From positions 62,001 through 126,000 of the forward strand of contig NZ_JADOTV010000009.1 in NCBI RefSeq assembly GCF_015767245.1: a DNA stretch of 64,000 nucleotides. Direction: 5' to 3'. This document shows positions 8,579-17,650 of this stretch, in pieces (within the stretch, counting starts at the first letter, position 1; every line of letters begins with the position of its first letter). Below the pieces are notes generated by a model. That model saw only the letters and a program-made list of their open reading frames with translations. It had not been told where the DNA came from and ran no database searches. The translations under genes and the position numbers were made by a program. The stretch comes from Aureivirga sp. CE67 (lineage in GTDB: Bacteria > Bacteroidota > Bacteroidia > Flavobacteriales > Flavobacteriaceae).

Positions 8579-9004
8579 CCATATTTAGCAAAAAAAGAAA
8601 TGGAGTTTCCGTTTGAAGAAAATAGAAAATATACTCTAGAAGAAATTCTTAAAACAATTGTTATTAAGCAAGTGGAAGAATTTAATGCAGAAAGAGAAGA
8701 AAAAAACTTGTTTAATTTTCTAGGAGAACAAGGAATTATGCCGAGCCAAAAAGATCAATCTTTATCCGAAGAAACTATTGAAGCGAAGTTGACTGAAGGA
8801 AAAGTCAAGTTTAACGACATCTATAATACAAAGTTAGCAAACGAAGAAAAAGCAATAGAAACGGTACTTTATGGGTTCAAAGATGGAATAATTGTTGTGT
8901 TTCATAACCAAGCTCAAATTGAAAAACTAGAAGAAGAAATTGAACTAAAAGAAAAAGACGAGTTTGTTTTTGTTCGATTAACTTTCCTTGCTGGAGGTTG
9001 GTAA
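8537..9004 (+). CDS. Uncharacterised 155-aa cytosolic protein
   Basis: 155 residues, no signal peptide or membrane helix, rich in Glu and Lys. Predicted alternation of strands and helices; the C-terminus ends in VRLTFLAGGW. No family recognised. It precedes the giant DUF4132-type gene in the same direction, separated by a 266-bp gap with a strong terminator at 9031-9085, so the two are separate transcripts. Its promoter region and first 14 codons are repeated 670 bp upstream. Confidence 0.65.
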   Translation: MILQFTVKQLGKRKPYLAKKEMEFPFEENRKYTLEEILKTIVIKQVEEFNAEREEKNLFNFLGEQGIMPSQKDQSLSEETIEAKLTEGKVKFNDIYNTKLANEEKAIETVLYGFKDGIIVVFHNQAQIEKLEEEIELKEKDEFVFVRLTFLAGGW

Positions 9005-9030
9005 TTTTATTTAAAATACAAAAATGAATG

Positions 9031-9087
9031 AAACTAGTCTAAGTCAAAAAATAATCAATTTTAAATATTGACTTAGACTAAGTTTTT
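9031..9087 (+). terminator. Strong hairpin terminator
   Basis: TAGTCTAAGTCAA (9035-9047) pairs perfectly with TTGACTTAGACTA (9068-9080), with AAAC/GTTT extending the base around one bulged A, followed by a T-tract. It ends the transcript of the 155-aa gene. Confidence 0.85.
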
Positions 9088-9175
9088 CTATCATTATTTT
9101 TAAAATTCTTATAAGTTCACTGTTTTCAGGGATTTTTTTCTCTAAATAAAATTGAATTTTTGTAAAAAGCTTTTT

Positions 9176-9201
9176 GTCCGACATCTTTTGGCAGTCCGAC
9201 A
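9176..9201 (+). repeat. Short direct repeat upstream of the DUF4132 gene
   Basis: GTCCGACA occurs at 9176-9183 and 9194-9201, an 18-bp period, in an otherwise AT-rich region 70-95 bp before the start at 9271. Could be a regulator binding site on one DNA face; no regulator is assigned. Confidence 0.4.
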
Positions 9202-9270
9202 ATTTATTTTCGCAATAAATAAAAAAGACTTTTTATATAAAAAACAATTATCACAGAAAACTAATAAGAC

Positions 9271-12200
9271 ATGGAAAGAAATGAGTTGCAAAATTTTCTT
9301 CAGAAAAGACAAAGAAGAAATCATGTAAAAAAACTTCGAGAAGAATGTGAGAAAGGAATTTCGAATTTTTCAGAAGAGCAAGTTCTATTTACGCAAATTC
9401 TTGTAGATCCAGCTAAATTTGGAATAAAGGTAAAAGATCGTTATTACAATCAATTGTTTATCAATTATTATGGAAAACGATATAATGAACTTTTAAAAAT
9501 TAGAGAAAAATGCGTTACAAACGATATTTTTGAAAGTGAATATTACGAAGTTTTAGAATATATTTTCGGAGAAGAATTTGCTTCTTATTTGCATGAATAT
9601 TGGAAAGTGATTCCAACTTTGCCTTTTCAGTCAGGATACGCGAGAAGATCTTTCCGTGTTGCTTATAACGAAAATGAACAAATTGCAGAAGATATTTTTA
9701 TTGATCAATTAAACTTTATTGTTCGTGCGATTGAGCATTTTAAATACAATCTTTCTTTAGAAGAATTCTTGAAATTTAGTTATACTTATGAGATTTCGAG
9801 TTTTACGGTTACAGAGCTATTTACAGGAGCTATTTTAGCAGGAAATAAAGATTTTGAACAATTATTGATTTCTATCGTTTTAGGCGAACATGAAACTTAT
9901 AAAGTTTCACATTCTGTGATAAAAGCATTATTGGTTTCTCAGTCGGAAGAAGGAGTAGAGGCTGTGAAAAAACTTTTATTAGCTGCACAAAGACAAGAAG
10001 GTTTGCGTCAGACAATTTTAGAAACCGTAGATCAATGTCCGTTGAATGTTTTTAAAGATTTTGTGGTTTTAATCAACCGTGAAAAAATGCATCGATTTGC
10101 CTCTGTTGTAAGAGCTTTTGATACTTGGACAGGTTTGGAATTGAGTGCAGAAAATCAAAGTCAAGTAAAGAAATTCTTCCATCTTGCAGAGCATTTCTTA
10201 GAAGAAAAACAAGCAATTAAATCTGGAGTTTTTAGTAATGATTCTGCAGAAGCTTATATGGCACTTTGGGCTTTAGCTACGGAAGATGTAAATTCTTTAG
10301 AGCCTTATTTAATTGATTTGGCAAATGATGATAGAATTCAGAAAAAGTTACTTGCTTTTAAAATAGCAAATGAAACAAAACTTCGTCATTTTGCGAATCT
10401 AGTAGCAGAACCAAATTTACATTTTGATCATTTACAAATTCAGTGTGAAGCTGTTCGTGTTTATGATAATTATAAAAACACACTTTCTCTTGAGAAAAAA
10501 CAAGAATATACAAATGTTCTGGTCAAATTAATTCAGGTAATTCCGAAAGAAGGAAAAGTTTTTAAATCTAAATTATTTAATTGGCAAACTTATCATATTA
10601 ATTTATCGAATATCACGACATGTTTGTTGAGTGTTTTAGATTTAAAGAAACCTGAAGATTGTCGTTTGGTTTTTCCTATTTATGAAAAAGGATCTGTGGA
10701 TACTCGAAGAAGTATTATGTATGCAGTTTTGGATAAATGGGGATATCGAAGAGATGGTAAAAAGAAAGCTGAAATTTTACCACATCAGCGTGAATTTGCT
10801 TTTCAACTTTTAGAAGATAAATCGATTGACTTGAAAACAGAAGGAATTGATTTCATCACAAAAACACCTATTTCTTTTGAAGAACTTCCTGTTTTTGTTG
10901 GTTTATTAAAAAGTAAATCTGCACAGCTTAAAAAGAAAGTTAGTCATCTGATTTTAGAAAAAAACTTTCAATATTCTCTTTGGTTTACGAATGAATTATT
11001 GCAACAAAAAACGGTAGAACAAAGAGTTTCTGGTTTAGATTATTTGGTAGAGCTTCAGAAACAAGAAAATATATTAGAACTTCCGATTACGCACCAGCAA
11101 GGAGTGGATACAGAGGAAGAAATTACTTATGGAGATTGGATACAAGAAACTGTAAAACTATATCAAGAAAAACCAAAATTATCAAAAAAAGAAAAGGAAA
11201 CTTTAGATCTTTTGGTACAATCAGAAGAATCTACTTTGAATTTTAGTTTAGAAAATGGTTATGGTGGAATTTATTCTTTTGATCCAGTAAAAAAATACAA
11301 TTCGAAGGATAAGAAAGAAGCTTTTTATGATATTATTTCAGAGCATAATATTCTTGAAAATATTGATATTACGAAAGAATTTAAATTTTCTAAATCTTAT
11401 GATGAGGTTGTTAAAGATATCGAGGAATTATTGGCTTTGATGAAAGCAAATGAAACTTTTGAATATACTTATGAAAATTATAGTGGAGGAAAGGAAACGG
11501 TTTTATTTGGTTCTTATTTTCAGCAGATTAGTCGAGAAAAAAATAAAGATAATTTCTACCTAGAAAATTATCCACTTGCAGAACTTTGGGATGCCTGGTA
11601 TAAAAATACAGGATTAACAACGAAAGATTTATGTTTATTGAATTTGTTAGTTCGTTATGGACGACCTTTTTCTAAAAATTTCCCACAGATTTATCAGAAG
11701 GTAGATATGTTTATGCAACCATTGAGTTATAATCGAGAGAAAGTTATTGCGGATTATTATTTAAACAATGTGATTGCACTTTTACACAAAAAATATGCTT
11801 ATGAAAATCAGAAAGAATTATATAAGATTCTATATTTTTCACTGGTAAATTGTGTTCCGAAAGAAGATTTTTATACAGATCAAAAAGTAGGATATTCTTA
11901 TAAAAGCTGGAAAGATACAGCGATGATTAGTCATGTGGAAGATCTTTATTTTAGATCTGAAAAAGATAGAACAGATGAAGAATTTACGCTTTTTTGGAAA
12001 GTAACTCAATGGGACAGATCCTTTTCTGAAGAACAATCGCCAGATAAATATAATTTGATGGGAATTCGTGCTTATGGAAGAGCTTTAGATTTAGGGTTAA
12101 TTACAAAAGATGAATTGTATTGGGCAAGTTTTTCGCAAACAATTCTTGGGAAATTTACAGGGAAAATTCGTCGCAGATTTAGAAATGATCAGGTTTTTGA

Positions 12201-14346
12201 AACTGAACTTGGAAAAGCTTTAGAAGAATATCCTATCTTAAAAGAAGTGAGAGAAACTGTACTTAATCGAGTTTTAGAAATTGAGTTTGAAAGAACTGTT
12301 TCAGAAACAAGTGTGAGTAGATTGATTCCAAGTATTTCTAAGATTTATAGAATAGATTTATTATTCAAATTCATCGATAAATTAGGAAAAGAAGTTTTCA
12401 ATAGAGGAGGAGTTGGATATTGGAATCGAAATCCGTCTTTGAAAGAAAATTTCTCACATTTAATAGAACATTGTTTTCCGAAAGAAGAAGATACACAGGA
12501 ATTGTTTAATTCTTATGTGAAATCTTCAAAAATTTCTCAGCAAAAACTAGTGGATTTAGGAATGTTTGCTCCGCAATGGTTGCCATTTGTAGAAGCAAAT
12601 TTGAAATGGGAAATGACGAGTGCAGTTTGGTGGTTACAAGCACATACGAAAGATGAGTCTTCAAAGCCTTCGGAAGAAAAAATAGCAATGTATTCGAAGA
12701 TTTCTATCAATGATTTTAATAATGGAGCTGTTGATGTAGATTGGTTTAAAAAATCTTATAAAGCTTTAGGAAAGAAAAAATGGGAAATGCTTTATAAATC
12801 TGCAAAATATATTAGTCTTGGAGGACAAAAAAGAGCACAATTATATGCGGATGTAATTCTTGGGAAAACGAAAATTACAGAAGTTCGAAAAAGAGTAAAA
12901 GACAAGAGAAATCAAGATTATTTAAGGGTTTATGGTTTAGTTCCTTTGAGTAGAGCAAATCCAGAGAAAGATATGTTGACTCGTTATCAGTTTTTACAAC
13001 ATTTCTTGAAAGAAAGTAAACAATTTGGTTCGCAAAGACAAGCAAGTGAGAAATTGGCAACCCAAATTTCTATGGAGAATTTAGCAAGAACAGCTGGTTT
13101 CCCTGATCCGATTCGTTTGACTTGGGCAATGGAAGCAAAAGAAGCTGCACAGATTTTAGAAAATGCTGTTTTAGAATTGGATAATGTGAGAATTTCTCTA
13201 GAAATTGATGAAATTGGAAAAGCCAGTTTAAAAATTACTCGAAATGATAAAACTTTAAAATCTATTCCAGCGAAACTTCGTAAAAACAAAGAAGTTGTTG
13301 CTTTGAAAAATAATGTAAAACGACTTCAAGAACAATATAGAAGAACAAGAAAAAGTTTGGAAGAAGCTATGATTTCTGGAGATTTGTTTAAAGTTTCTGA
13401 AGTTGAAAACTTGATGCAGCATCCAGTAATTTCTCCAATTATTAAAGACTTAGTTTTCATTTCAGGAGAAAATCATGGATTCTGGAAAGATGGAAAATTA
13501 GTTTCACCAAATGCGGAAACTGTTGAGATTTCTGAAGATTTACAAATTGCACACTGTACAGATTTATATGCAACTAAACAATGGTCAGCTTATCAAAGAT
13601 ATTGTTTTGTAAATGAAGTTAGACAACCATTTAAGCAAATTTTCCGTGAATTATATCTTCCGACAGAAGATGAAAAAGAAGAAAATCATATTTCTAGAAG
13701 ATATGCTGGACATCAGATTCAGACTAGAAAAACAATGGCTTTATTGAAAACACAAGGTTGGATTTTGGATTATGAAGAAGGATTACAAAAAGTTTTCCAT
13801 AATGAAAATTTCATGGTGAATTTGATGGCTTATGCTGATTGGTATTATCCATCAGATGTAGAAAGCCCAACAATTGAAGGAATTGCTTTTTATAAAAGAA
13901 ATTCTTGGTCAAAAACATTGATTTCTGATATTTCTCCAAGAGTTTTCTCTGAAATTATGAGAGATATTGATTTAGTGGTTTCGGTTGCACATGTTGGAGA
14001 AGTGGATCCAGAAACGAGTCAATCTTCTATTGAGTTACGAGCTTCCATTGCTAGAGAAACGGCAATGTTGTTTAAATTAGATAATGTGACTTTCAAAGAA
14101 AAACATATTATTATCAAAGGAAAACATCAAGAATATTCTCTGCATCTAGGAAGTGGAATCACACATAAAATTGCAGGAAGCACGATGCATATTCTACCAG
14201 TTCATTCACAACACAGAGGAAAAATATTTTTACCATTCGTAGATGATGATCCAAAAACTGCTGAGATTATTTCTAAAATGTTATTGCTAGCGAAAGACGA
14301 TAAAATTCAAGATCCGACAATCATTCGTCAGATTATGGAACATTGA
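9271..14346 (+). CDS. Giant DUF4132-type protein (MolR/YehI-like)
   Basis: 1691 residues, cytosolic (no signal or membrane helix). The first about 130 residues have a basic helical start and a region I associate with DUF5724. A long helical, repeat-like middle (about 130-1250) follows. The C-terminal part from about residue 1270 (LARTAGFPDP, then WAMEAKEAA) to about 1520 (ALLKTQGW near 1480) matches DUF4132, the domain of E. coli YehI/MolR. Function of the family is not established; HEAT-like helical repeats suggest a scaffold. The ATG at 9271 is the first in frame. The gene stands alone, with a terminator at 14368-14402. Confidence 0.7.
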   Translation: MERNELQNFLQKRQRRNHVKKLREECEKGISNFSEEQVLFTQILVDPAKFGIKVKDRYYNQLFINYYGKRYNELLKIREKCVTNDIFESEYYEVLEYIFGEEFASYLHEYWKVIPTLPFQSGYARRSFRVAYNENEQIAEDIFIDQLNFIVRAIEHFKYNLSLEEFLKFSYTYEISSFTVTELFTGAILAGNKDFEQLLISIVLGEHETYKVSHSVIKALLVSQSEEGVEAVKKLLLAAQRQEGLRQTILETVDQCPLNVFKDFVVLINREKMHRFASVVRAFDTWTGLELSAENQSQVKKFFHLAEHFLEEKQAIKSGVFSNDSAEAYMALWALATEDVNSLEPYLIDLANDDRIQKKLLAFKIANETKLRHFANLVAEPNLHFDHLQIQCEAVRVYDNYKNTLSLEKKQEYTNVLVKLIQVIPKEGKVFKSKLFNWQTYHINLSNITTCLLSVLDLKKPEDCRLVFPIYEKGSVDTRRSIMYAVLDKWGYRRDGKKKAEILPHQREFAFQLLEDKSIDLKTEGIDFITKTPISFEELPVFVGLLKSKSAQLKKKVSHLILEKNFQYSLWFTNELLQQKTVEQRVSGLDYLVELQKQENILELPITHQQGVDTEEEITYGDWIQETVKLYQEKPKLSKKEKETLDLLVQSEESTLNFSLENGYGGIYSFDPVKKYNSKDKKEAFYDIISEHNILENIDITKEFKFSKSYDEVVKDIEELLALMKANETFEYTYENYSGGKETVLFGSYFQQISREKNKDNFYLENYPLAELWDAWYKNTGLTTKDLCLLNLLVRYGRPFSKNFPQIYQKVDMFMQPLSYNREKVIADYYLNNVIALLHKKYAYENQKELYKILYFSLVNCVPKEDFYTDQKVGYSYKSWKDTAMISHVEDLYFRSEKDRTDEEFTLFWKVTQWDRSFSEEQSPDKYNLMGIRAYGRALDLGLITKDELYWASFSQTILGKFTGKIRRRFRNDQVFETELGKALEEYPILKEVRETVLNRVLEIEFERTVSETSVSRLIPSISKIYRIDLLFKFIDKLGKEVFNRGGVGYWNRNPSLKENFSHLIEHCFPKEEDTQELFNSYVKSSKISQQKLVDLGMFAPQWLPFVEANLKWEMTSAVWWLQAHTKDESSKPSEEKIAMYSKISINDFNNGAVDVDWFKKSYKALGKKKWEMLYKSAKYISLGGQKRAQLYADVILGKTKITEVRKRVKDKRNQDYLRVYGLVPLSRANPEKDMLTRYQFLQHFLKESKQFGSQRQASEKLATQISMENLARTAGFPDPIRLTWAMEAKEAAQILENAVLELDNVRISLEIDEIGKASLKITRNDKTLKSIPAKLRKNKEVVALKNNVKRLQEQYRRTRKSLEEAMISGDLFKVSEVENLMQHPVISPIIKDLVFISGENHGFWKDGKLVSPNAETVEISEDLQIAHCTDLYATKQWSAYQRYCFVNEVRQPFKQIFRELYLPTEDEKEENHISRRYAGHQIQTRKTMALLKTQGWILDYEEGLQKVFHNENFMVNLMAYADWYYPSDVESPTIEGIAFYKRNSWSKTLISDISPRVFSEIMRDIDLVVSVAHVGEVDPETSQSSIELRASIARETAMLFKLDNVTFKEKHIIIKGKHQEYSLHLGSGITHKIAGSTMHILPVHSQHRGKIFLPFVDDDPKTAEIISKMLLLAKDDKIQDPTIIRQIMEH

Positions 14347-14367
14347 TTTTTTTAATTATATTTTGTG

Positions 14368-14402
14368 AAAACCGTGGAAATTAATTTTTTCACGGTTTTT
14401 TG
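14368..14402 (+). terminator. Hairpin terminator after the DUF4132 gene
   Basis: AAAACCGTG (14368-14376) pairs with CACGGTTTT (14391-14399), followed by more T residues. Confidence 0.8.
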
Positions 14403-14468
14403 TTTGTAAAAAAATTACACCGACATGATTTGGTTGTAGATAATTTTATATTTGTTGAAATTTGTAAA

Positions 14469-14894
14469 ATGAGTGAAAGTTTGTATAAAACATCAAAATA
14501 CAATTCTAAAAAAGTAGATAAAATAATTAGAGAAAAATATTCAGCTTCTTTTTTAAATAATACGAAATGGTATAAATTAATTGATGCTTTAACCTTGAAA
14601 TTTGATGAGATTTATATTCAATATAAGTTGATTTATAATGAGGAAGTAGAAGGTTATTTATTTTCAGATGTAGATTGTCCACCTTATTTTTTAGAACCAA
14701 TAGAATATAAAGAAGTAGAATGGATTGAATTTCCTAAAGAATATGAAGACTGGAGAAATTTAGACAATCTTAAAGCAGGGAAGAAACAGTTTTCTCAAAA
14801 CATAGAAGATATAAAATCTGAAATTGAGAAAATAGGTCAGTTTGTTCTTGAAGATTATGAAAATAAAATTCGTTTATATGCGTACAGAAAATAA
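14469..14894 (+). CDS. Small cytosolic protein, possibly DUF6678-like
   Basis: About 141 residues starting MSESLYKTSKYN. An upstream TTG at 14400 keeps the frame open, but it overlaps the preceding terminator, so the ATG at 14469 is chosen. The sequence has SFLNNTKWYKLIDAL followed by a strand-rich part with CPPYF and EWIEFP; the FLNNTKW pattern reminds me of the DUF6678 family, which I could not check. No signal peptide. It ends one base before the convergent sterol-desaturase-like gene. Function unknown. Confidence 0.6.
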   Translation: MSESLYKTSKYNSKKVDKIIREKYSASFLNNTKWYKLIDALTLKFDEIYIQYKLIYNEEVEGYLFSDVDCPPYFLEPIEYKEVEWIEFPKEYEDWRNLDNLKAGKKQFSQNIEDIKSEIEKIGQFVLEDYENKIRLYAYRK

Positions 14895-14895
14895 A

Positions 14896-15864
14896 TTATT
14901 TTTTGTCTTTTGAATAAATTACTTTTCTAAATAAATTTGTAAAAGGCATATGAAGGTTTTTCCAAAAAGTATCGTAATTTTTATCATCTCCAAGACCAAT
15001 TCCGAATTTTATTTTTCGCTTTACAGATTTTGAACGAACTAAAGTTCCAAACATCCAATCCCAAATTGCTAGTTTAGACCCCATGTTTTTATCAAAATGC
15101 TCTGGATTCTGACTATGGTGAATTTGATGCTGAAAAGGACTAATTAAAATATATTCTAAGAAATTAAAATAAGTAAGTTTTACATGAGAGTGACGAAGAT
15201 TTGCTCCCCAAGACAAGAAAATAAAACTTAAAACATTCACTCCATAAAAAGTTACTTTTTCAATCTGATGATTGGACATAAAATCAAAAAGACCTGTTAC
15301 AAATCCCACAATGATGATGTTTTTTGCATTGTTGATTAATAATTCAATTGGATGTAATCGATATTGTGTAAAAGGATTTAGCGAAGTAGCAGAATGATGG
15401 ATTTTGTGAAATTCCCATAAAAAAGGAATTTTATGCATCAAATAATGAATGAAAAAAGAAAAGAAATCATTCAGAATGGTCAGAGTGATTGTGTAATAAA
15501 TTAAAGTTTCTGTAACGGAAAGTTTCACCGCATCATAACCAAATTTGTGCAATAAAAATTCATTTACATAATATGCGATATATAAACTTAAAATAAGAAA
15601 AGGACCAATCAATAAAACTTTTACAAAACTGTTGAAAAAGATAATTTTATAATCAATTTTGGCAGATTTTCCGAACCAAACTTTTTTATGAAAAAGAAAT
15701 TTGAAGAAGTTTTTGTGTGTTTTTGTTTGTATGAAAACATAGAGTGCTAACAAAATAGTTGTAGCTAAATACAAAAAATGAACTCTCTTTGAAGGATCAA
15801 TGAAATTTTTAAAAGGTAATTTTAAAGCTTCATTTATGGTATCTATGATTTCGTGAAAACTCAT
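14896..15864 (-). CDS. Sterol desaturase / fatty acid hydroxylase family protein
   Basis: Membrane di-iron oxygenase, 322 residues. The histidine clusters of the family are all present: H140-x3-H144, H153-x2-HH(156-157), H225-x-H227 and H246-x2-HH(249-250). Hydrophobic segments surround them (about 30-46, 82-100, 120-138, 180-220). Such enzymes hydroxylate or desaturate lipids such as fatty acids, sterols or carotenoids at the membrane; the substrate cannot be told. It is transcribed divergently from the LysE gene from a consensus promoter at 15887-15918. Confidence 0.85.
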   Translation of the reverse strand: MSFHEIIDTINEALKLPFKNFIDPSKRVHFLYLATTILLALYVFIQTKTHKNFFKFLFHKKVWFGKSAKIDYKIIFFNSFVKVLLIGPFLILSLYIAYYVNEFLLHKFGYDAVKLSVTETLIYYTITLTILNDFFSFFIHYLMHKIPFLWEFHKIHHSATSLNPFTQYRLHPIELLINNAKNIIIVGFVTGLFDFMSNHQIEKVTFYGVNVLSFIFLSWGANLRHSHVKLTYFNFLEYILISPFQHQIHHSQNPEHFDKNMGSKLAIWDWMFGTLVRSKSVKRKIKFGIGLGDDKNYDTFWKNLHMPFTNLFRKVIYSKDKK

Positions 15865-15886
15865 ATTTTCGTATTTTAATTCTCTG

Positions 15887-15918
15887 CAAAAATATTTAAT
15901 TATTTAAGTTTGAGCAAA
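15887..15918 (-). promoter_or_regulatory. Consensus promoter of the sterol-desaturase-like gene
   Basis: Read on the minus strand: TTTG (15915-15918), 20-bp spacer, TATTTTTG (15887-15894). The start codon is 22 bp downstream. Confidence 0.65.
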
Positions 15919-15945
15919 CTATTTAGAGGTATTCTAAATAAAATT

Positions 15946-15974
15946 TTGCACTTTAAATTAAAAATCTAATTTTG
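15946..15974 (+). promoter_or_regulatory. Consensus promoter of the LysE gene
   Basis: TTG (15946-15948), 18-bp spacer, TAATTTTG (15967-15974); ATG follows 21 bp later at 15996. Divergent from the promoter at 15887-15918. Confidence 0.65.
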
Positions 15975-15995
15975 CAAAATTAAACACATAATTTT

Positions 15996-16622
15996 ATGAA
16001 TATAGATTTATTATTTTCATTTTTGACAGCATCCATTTTGCTTACAATTATGCCAGGACCAGATATTATTTATGTTTTGATCCAGAGTATCTCGAATGGT
16101 AAGAAGTATGCGATTTCTACAGCTGCAGGTTTGGTTTCTGGGATTATAGTACACACAACTTTAATTGCATTTGGAGTTTCTGCTTTAATCAAAGAATCTG
16201 AAATTATTTATACAATTATTAAATTCTTTGGAGTTTTCTACCTTTTGTATTTGGCTTATAAAACCTATAGAGCAAGTGCTGTTATTGATTTGAATGTAAA
16301 AACAAATAATAATACTTCTTTACTGAAATTATTTAGACAAGGATTTATCATGAATGTTTTAAATCCCAAAGTAACGATTTTCTTTTTAGCTCTTTTTCCA
16401 AGTTTTATTGATGATTCTTTAGGAAATGTAACAGTACAGATTTATGTTTTAGGATTAGTTTTTATGTTACAAGCTTTTATTATTTTTTCAAGTATGGCAG
16501 TTTTGGCAGATAAACTAACTTCTTTTTTACGTGAAAATGATAAGTTTCAAATTATTTTGAAATGGTTACAAATAATAGTTTTAGTCGGAATTTCCGTATT
16601 TATTATTTATACTGATTTATAA
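15996..16622 (+). CDS. LysE/RhtB family amino-acid exporter
   Basis: Inner-membrane exporter of 208 residues, six hydrophobic helices, the normal size for the family. The conserved MPGPD near residue 20 in helix 1 and the LNPKV segment near residue 122 are family hallmarks. RhtB/LysE proteins export amino acids or derivatives by proton exchange; the substrate is not readable. The gene stop is directly followed by the MITE-like element at 16623, which may act as its 3' hairpin. Confidence 0.88.
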   Translation: MNIDLLFSFLTASILLTIMPGPDIIYVLIQSISNGKKYAISTAAGLVSGIIVHTTLIAFGVSALIKESEIIYTIIKFFGVFYLLYLAYKTYRASAVIDLNVKTNNNTSLLKLFRQGFIMNVLNPKVTIFFLALFPSFIDDSLGNVTVQIYVLGLVFMLQAFIIFSSMAVLADKLTSFLRENDKFQIILKWLQIIVLVGISVFIIYTDL

Positions 16623-16781
16623 GAACCTGTTTAAATTTAAATCAAAAAGTTTTATACACTTCTTAAAAGCTCTTTTTTATCTTTTTTTTCATCCATAGCA
16701 ATACTATGAATTCTAAAAAAGCTTTCAAAATAGTATTTTAATAAGCTATAAAACAATTCTGATACAATTTTAAATAGGTTC
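16623..16781. repeat. MITE-like hairpin element, copy B
   Basis: 159 bp, an inverted copy of the element at 2587-2747 with high identity over its length. Ends GAACCTGTTTAAA (16623-) and TTTAAATAGGTTC (-16781) are inverted. The central palindrome has decayed to CATAG (16694-16698) / CTATG (16704-16708). It begins immediately after the LysE stop codon. Confidence 0.8.
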
Positions 16782-16786
16782 AAAAA

Positions 16787-16812
16787 AAAGGCTACAAAAC
16801 GTAGCCTTTTTT
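16787..16812 (-). terminator. Hairpin terminator
   Basis: AAAGGCTAC (16787-16795) pairs with GTAGCCTTT (16801-16809), flanked by A and T runs. Serves the minus-strand gene that ends at 16844 and possibly also read-through from the LysE side. Confidence 0.8.
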
Positions 16813-16843
16813 ATCTTTAATTTTATTATAATTCAATCTATTC

Positions 16844-17305
16844 TTAAGCGATAGTAACTGTTTCTTTCTTTTGAGTGAAACATAAGATTCCTCCAATTAA
16901 GAATAATGCTCCAACTAATAAAGAAAGTAAGTTTCCTACAAATACTGAAGACATTGCCATTAATGCAGCAAGAATCATTAGTGCACCAGCTACTGTTGGT
17001 TTTGGTTTCCCCATAATTCCACCAACTAATCCCAAAATTGCAGCAATAATTCCAACCCATAAAATAATACTTCCAGTTGTAGAAGCTGCTTCACTGATTC
17101 CAGATTCATTAATACTATTAAGAGCATTTACGACATCTTCTTCAGTTGCATTTTCATTAAGTTCTCCCATTTTTTCTAAGTTTGCAGCACCTAAACCTCC
17201 TGCTACAGTTCCACAAACTCCAGCACATAATGCTGATGGAATTCCAATTACTCCTCCAATGATCCCTAAAATCATAGGTGCTGATGATGTACCTTTTTCT
17301 GTCAT
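16844..17305 (-). CDS. DUF4064-like small membrane protein
   Basis: 153 residues, Ala/Gly-rich, with four hydrophobic helices (about 10-36, 78-98, 102-120, 122-142). A soluble acidic loop (about 40-72) separates the first helix from the rest. This arrangement resembles DUF4064-type Bacteroidetes/Firmicutes membrane proteins, a tentative match. Single gene, own terminator, long upstream region. Function unknown. Confidence 0.65.
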   Translation of the reverse strand: MTEKGTSSAPMILGIIGGVIGIPSALCAGVCGTVAGGLGAANLEKMGELNENATEEDVVNALNSINESGISEAASTTGSIILWVGIIAAILGLVGGIMGKPKPTVAGALMILAALMAMSSVFVGNLLSLLVGALFLIGGILCFTQKKETVTIA

Positions 17306-17650
17306 ATATATTAAGTTTTTTGTTAAAAAATGTATTGCAATTTAAATAAAAAAAATCTAAAAAACTGATACTATATTATCAATATCATGTTAAATTTAGT
17401 TAATATAAATGTTTATTTTCAGTATATTGTGATTAATACGAATTAATGTTTAAATGTTAATAAATGGTAAATTATATTAACCGTTTAAATGTTAACTTGT
17501 TAAATGAGTATAAAAATTTAATGATTTTAGGTAATAAAATAACTAGTAAATGAATTGTATTAAGAACTTAAATTATTTTTTTTAAAAGGAAGCTTTTTCA
17601 AATAAACATTATTGCTATATTTGATTTTTCATTAAAAAAATAAGAAAATT
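17306..17650. other. Intergenic promoter region with short direct repeats
   Basis: Very AT-rich spacer between divergent genes. GTTTAAATGTTAA occurs twice, at 17448-17460 and 17483-17495 (35-bp period), with further GTTAAT-like pieces around. A -7 box TATATTTG (17616-17623) precedes fabG, without a clear -33 element. No gene seen. Confidence 0.5.

Noticed and set aside
16875-17345. Plus-strand 156-codon frame, Pro/Ile-rich
   Set aside because: Antisense shadow of the Gly/Ala-rich membrane protein gene at 16844-17305.
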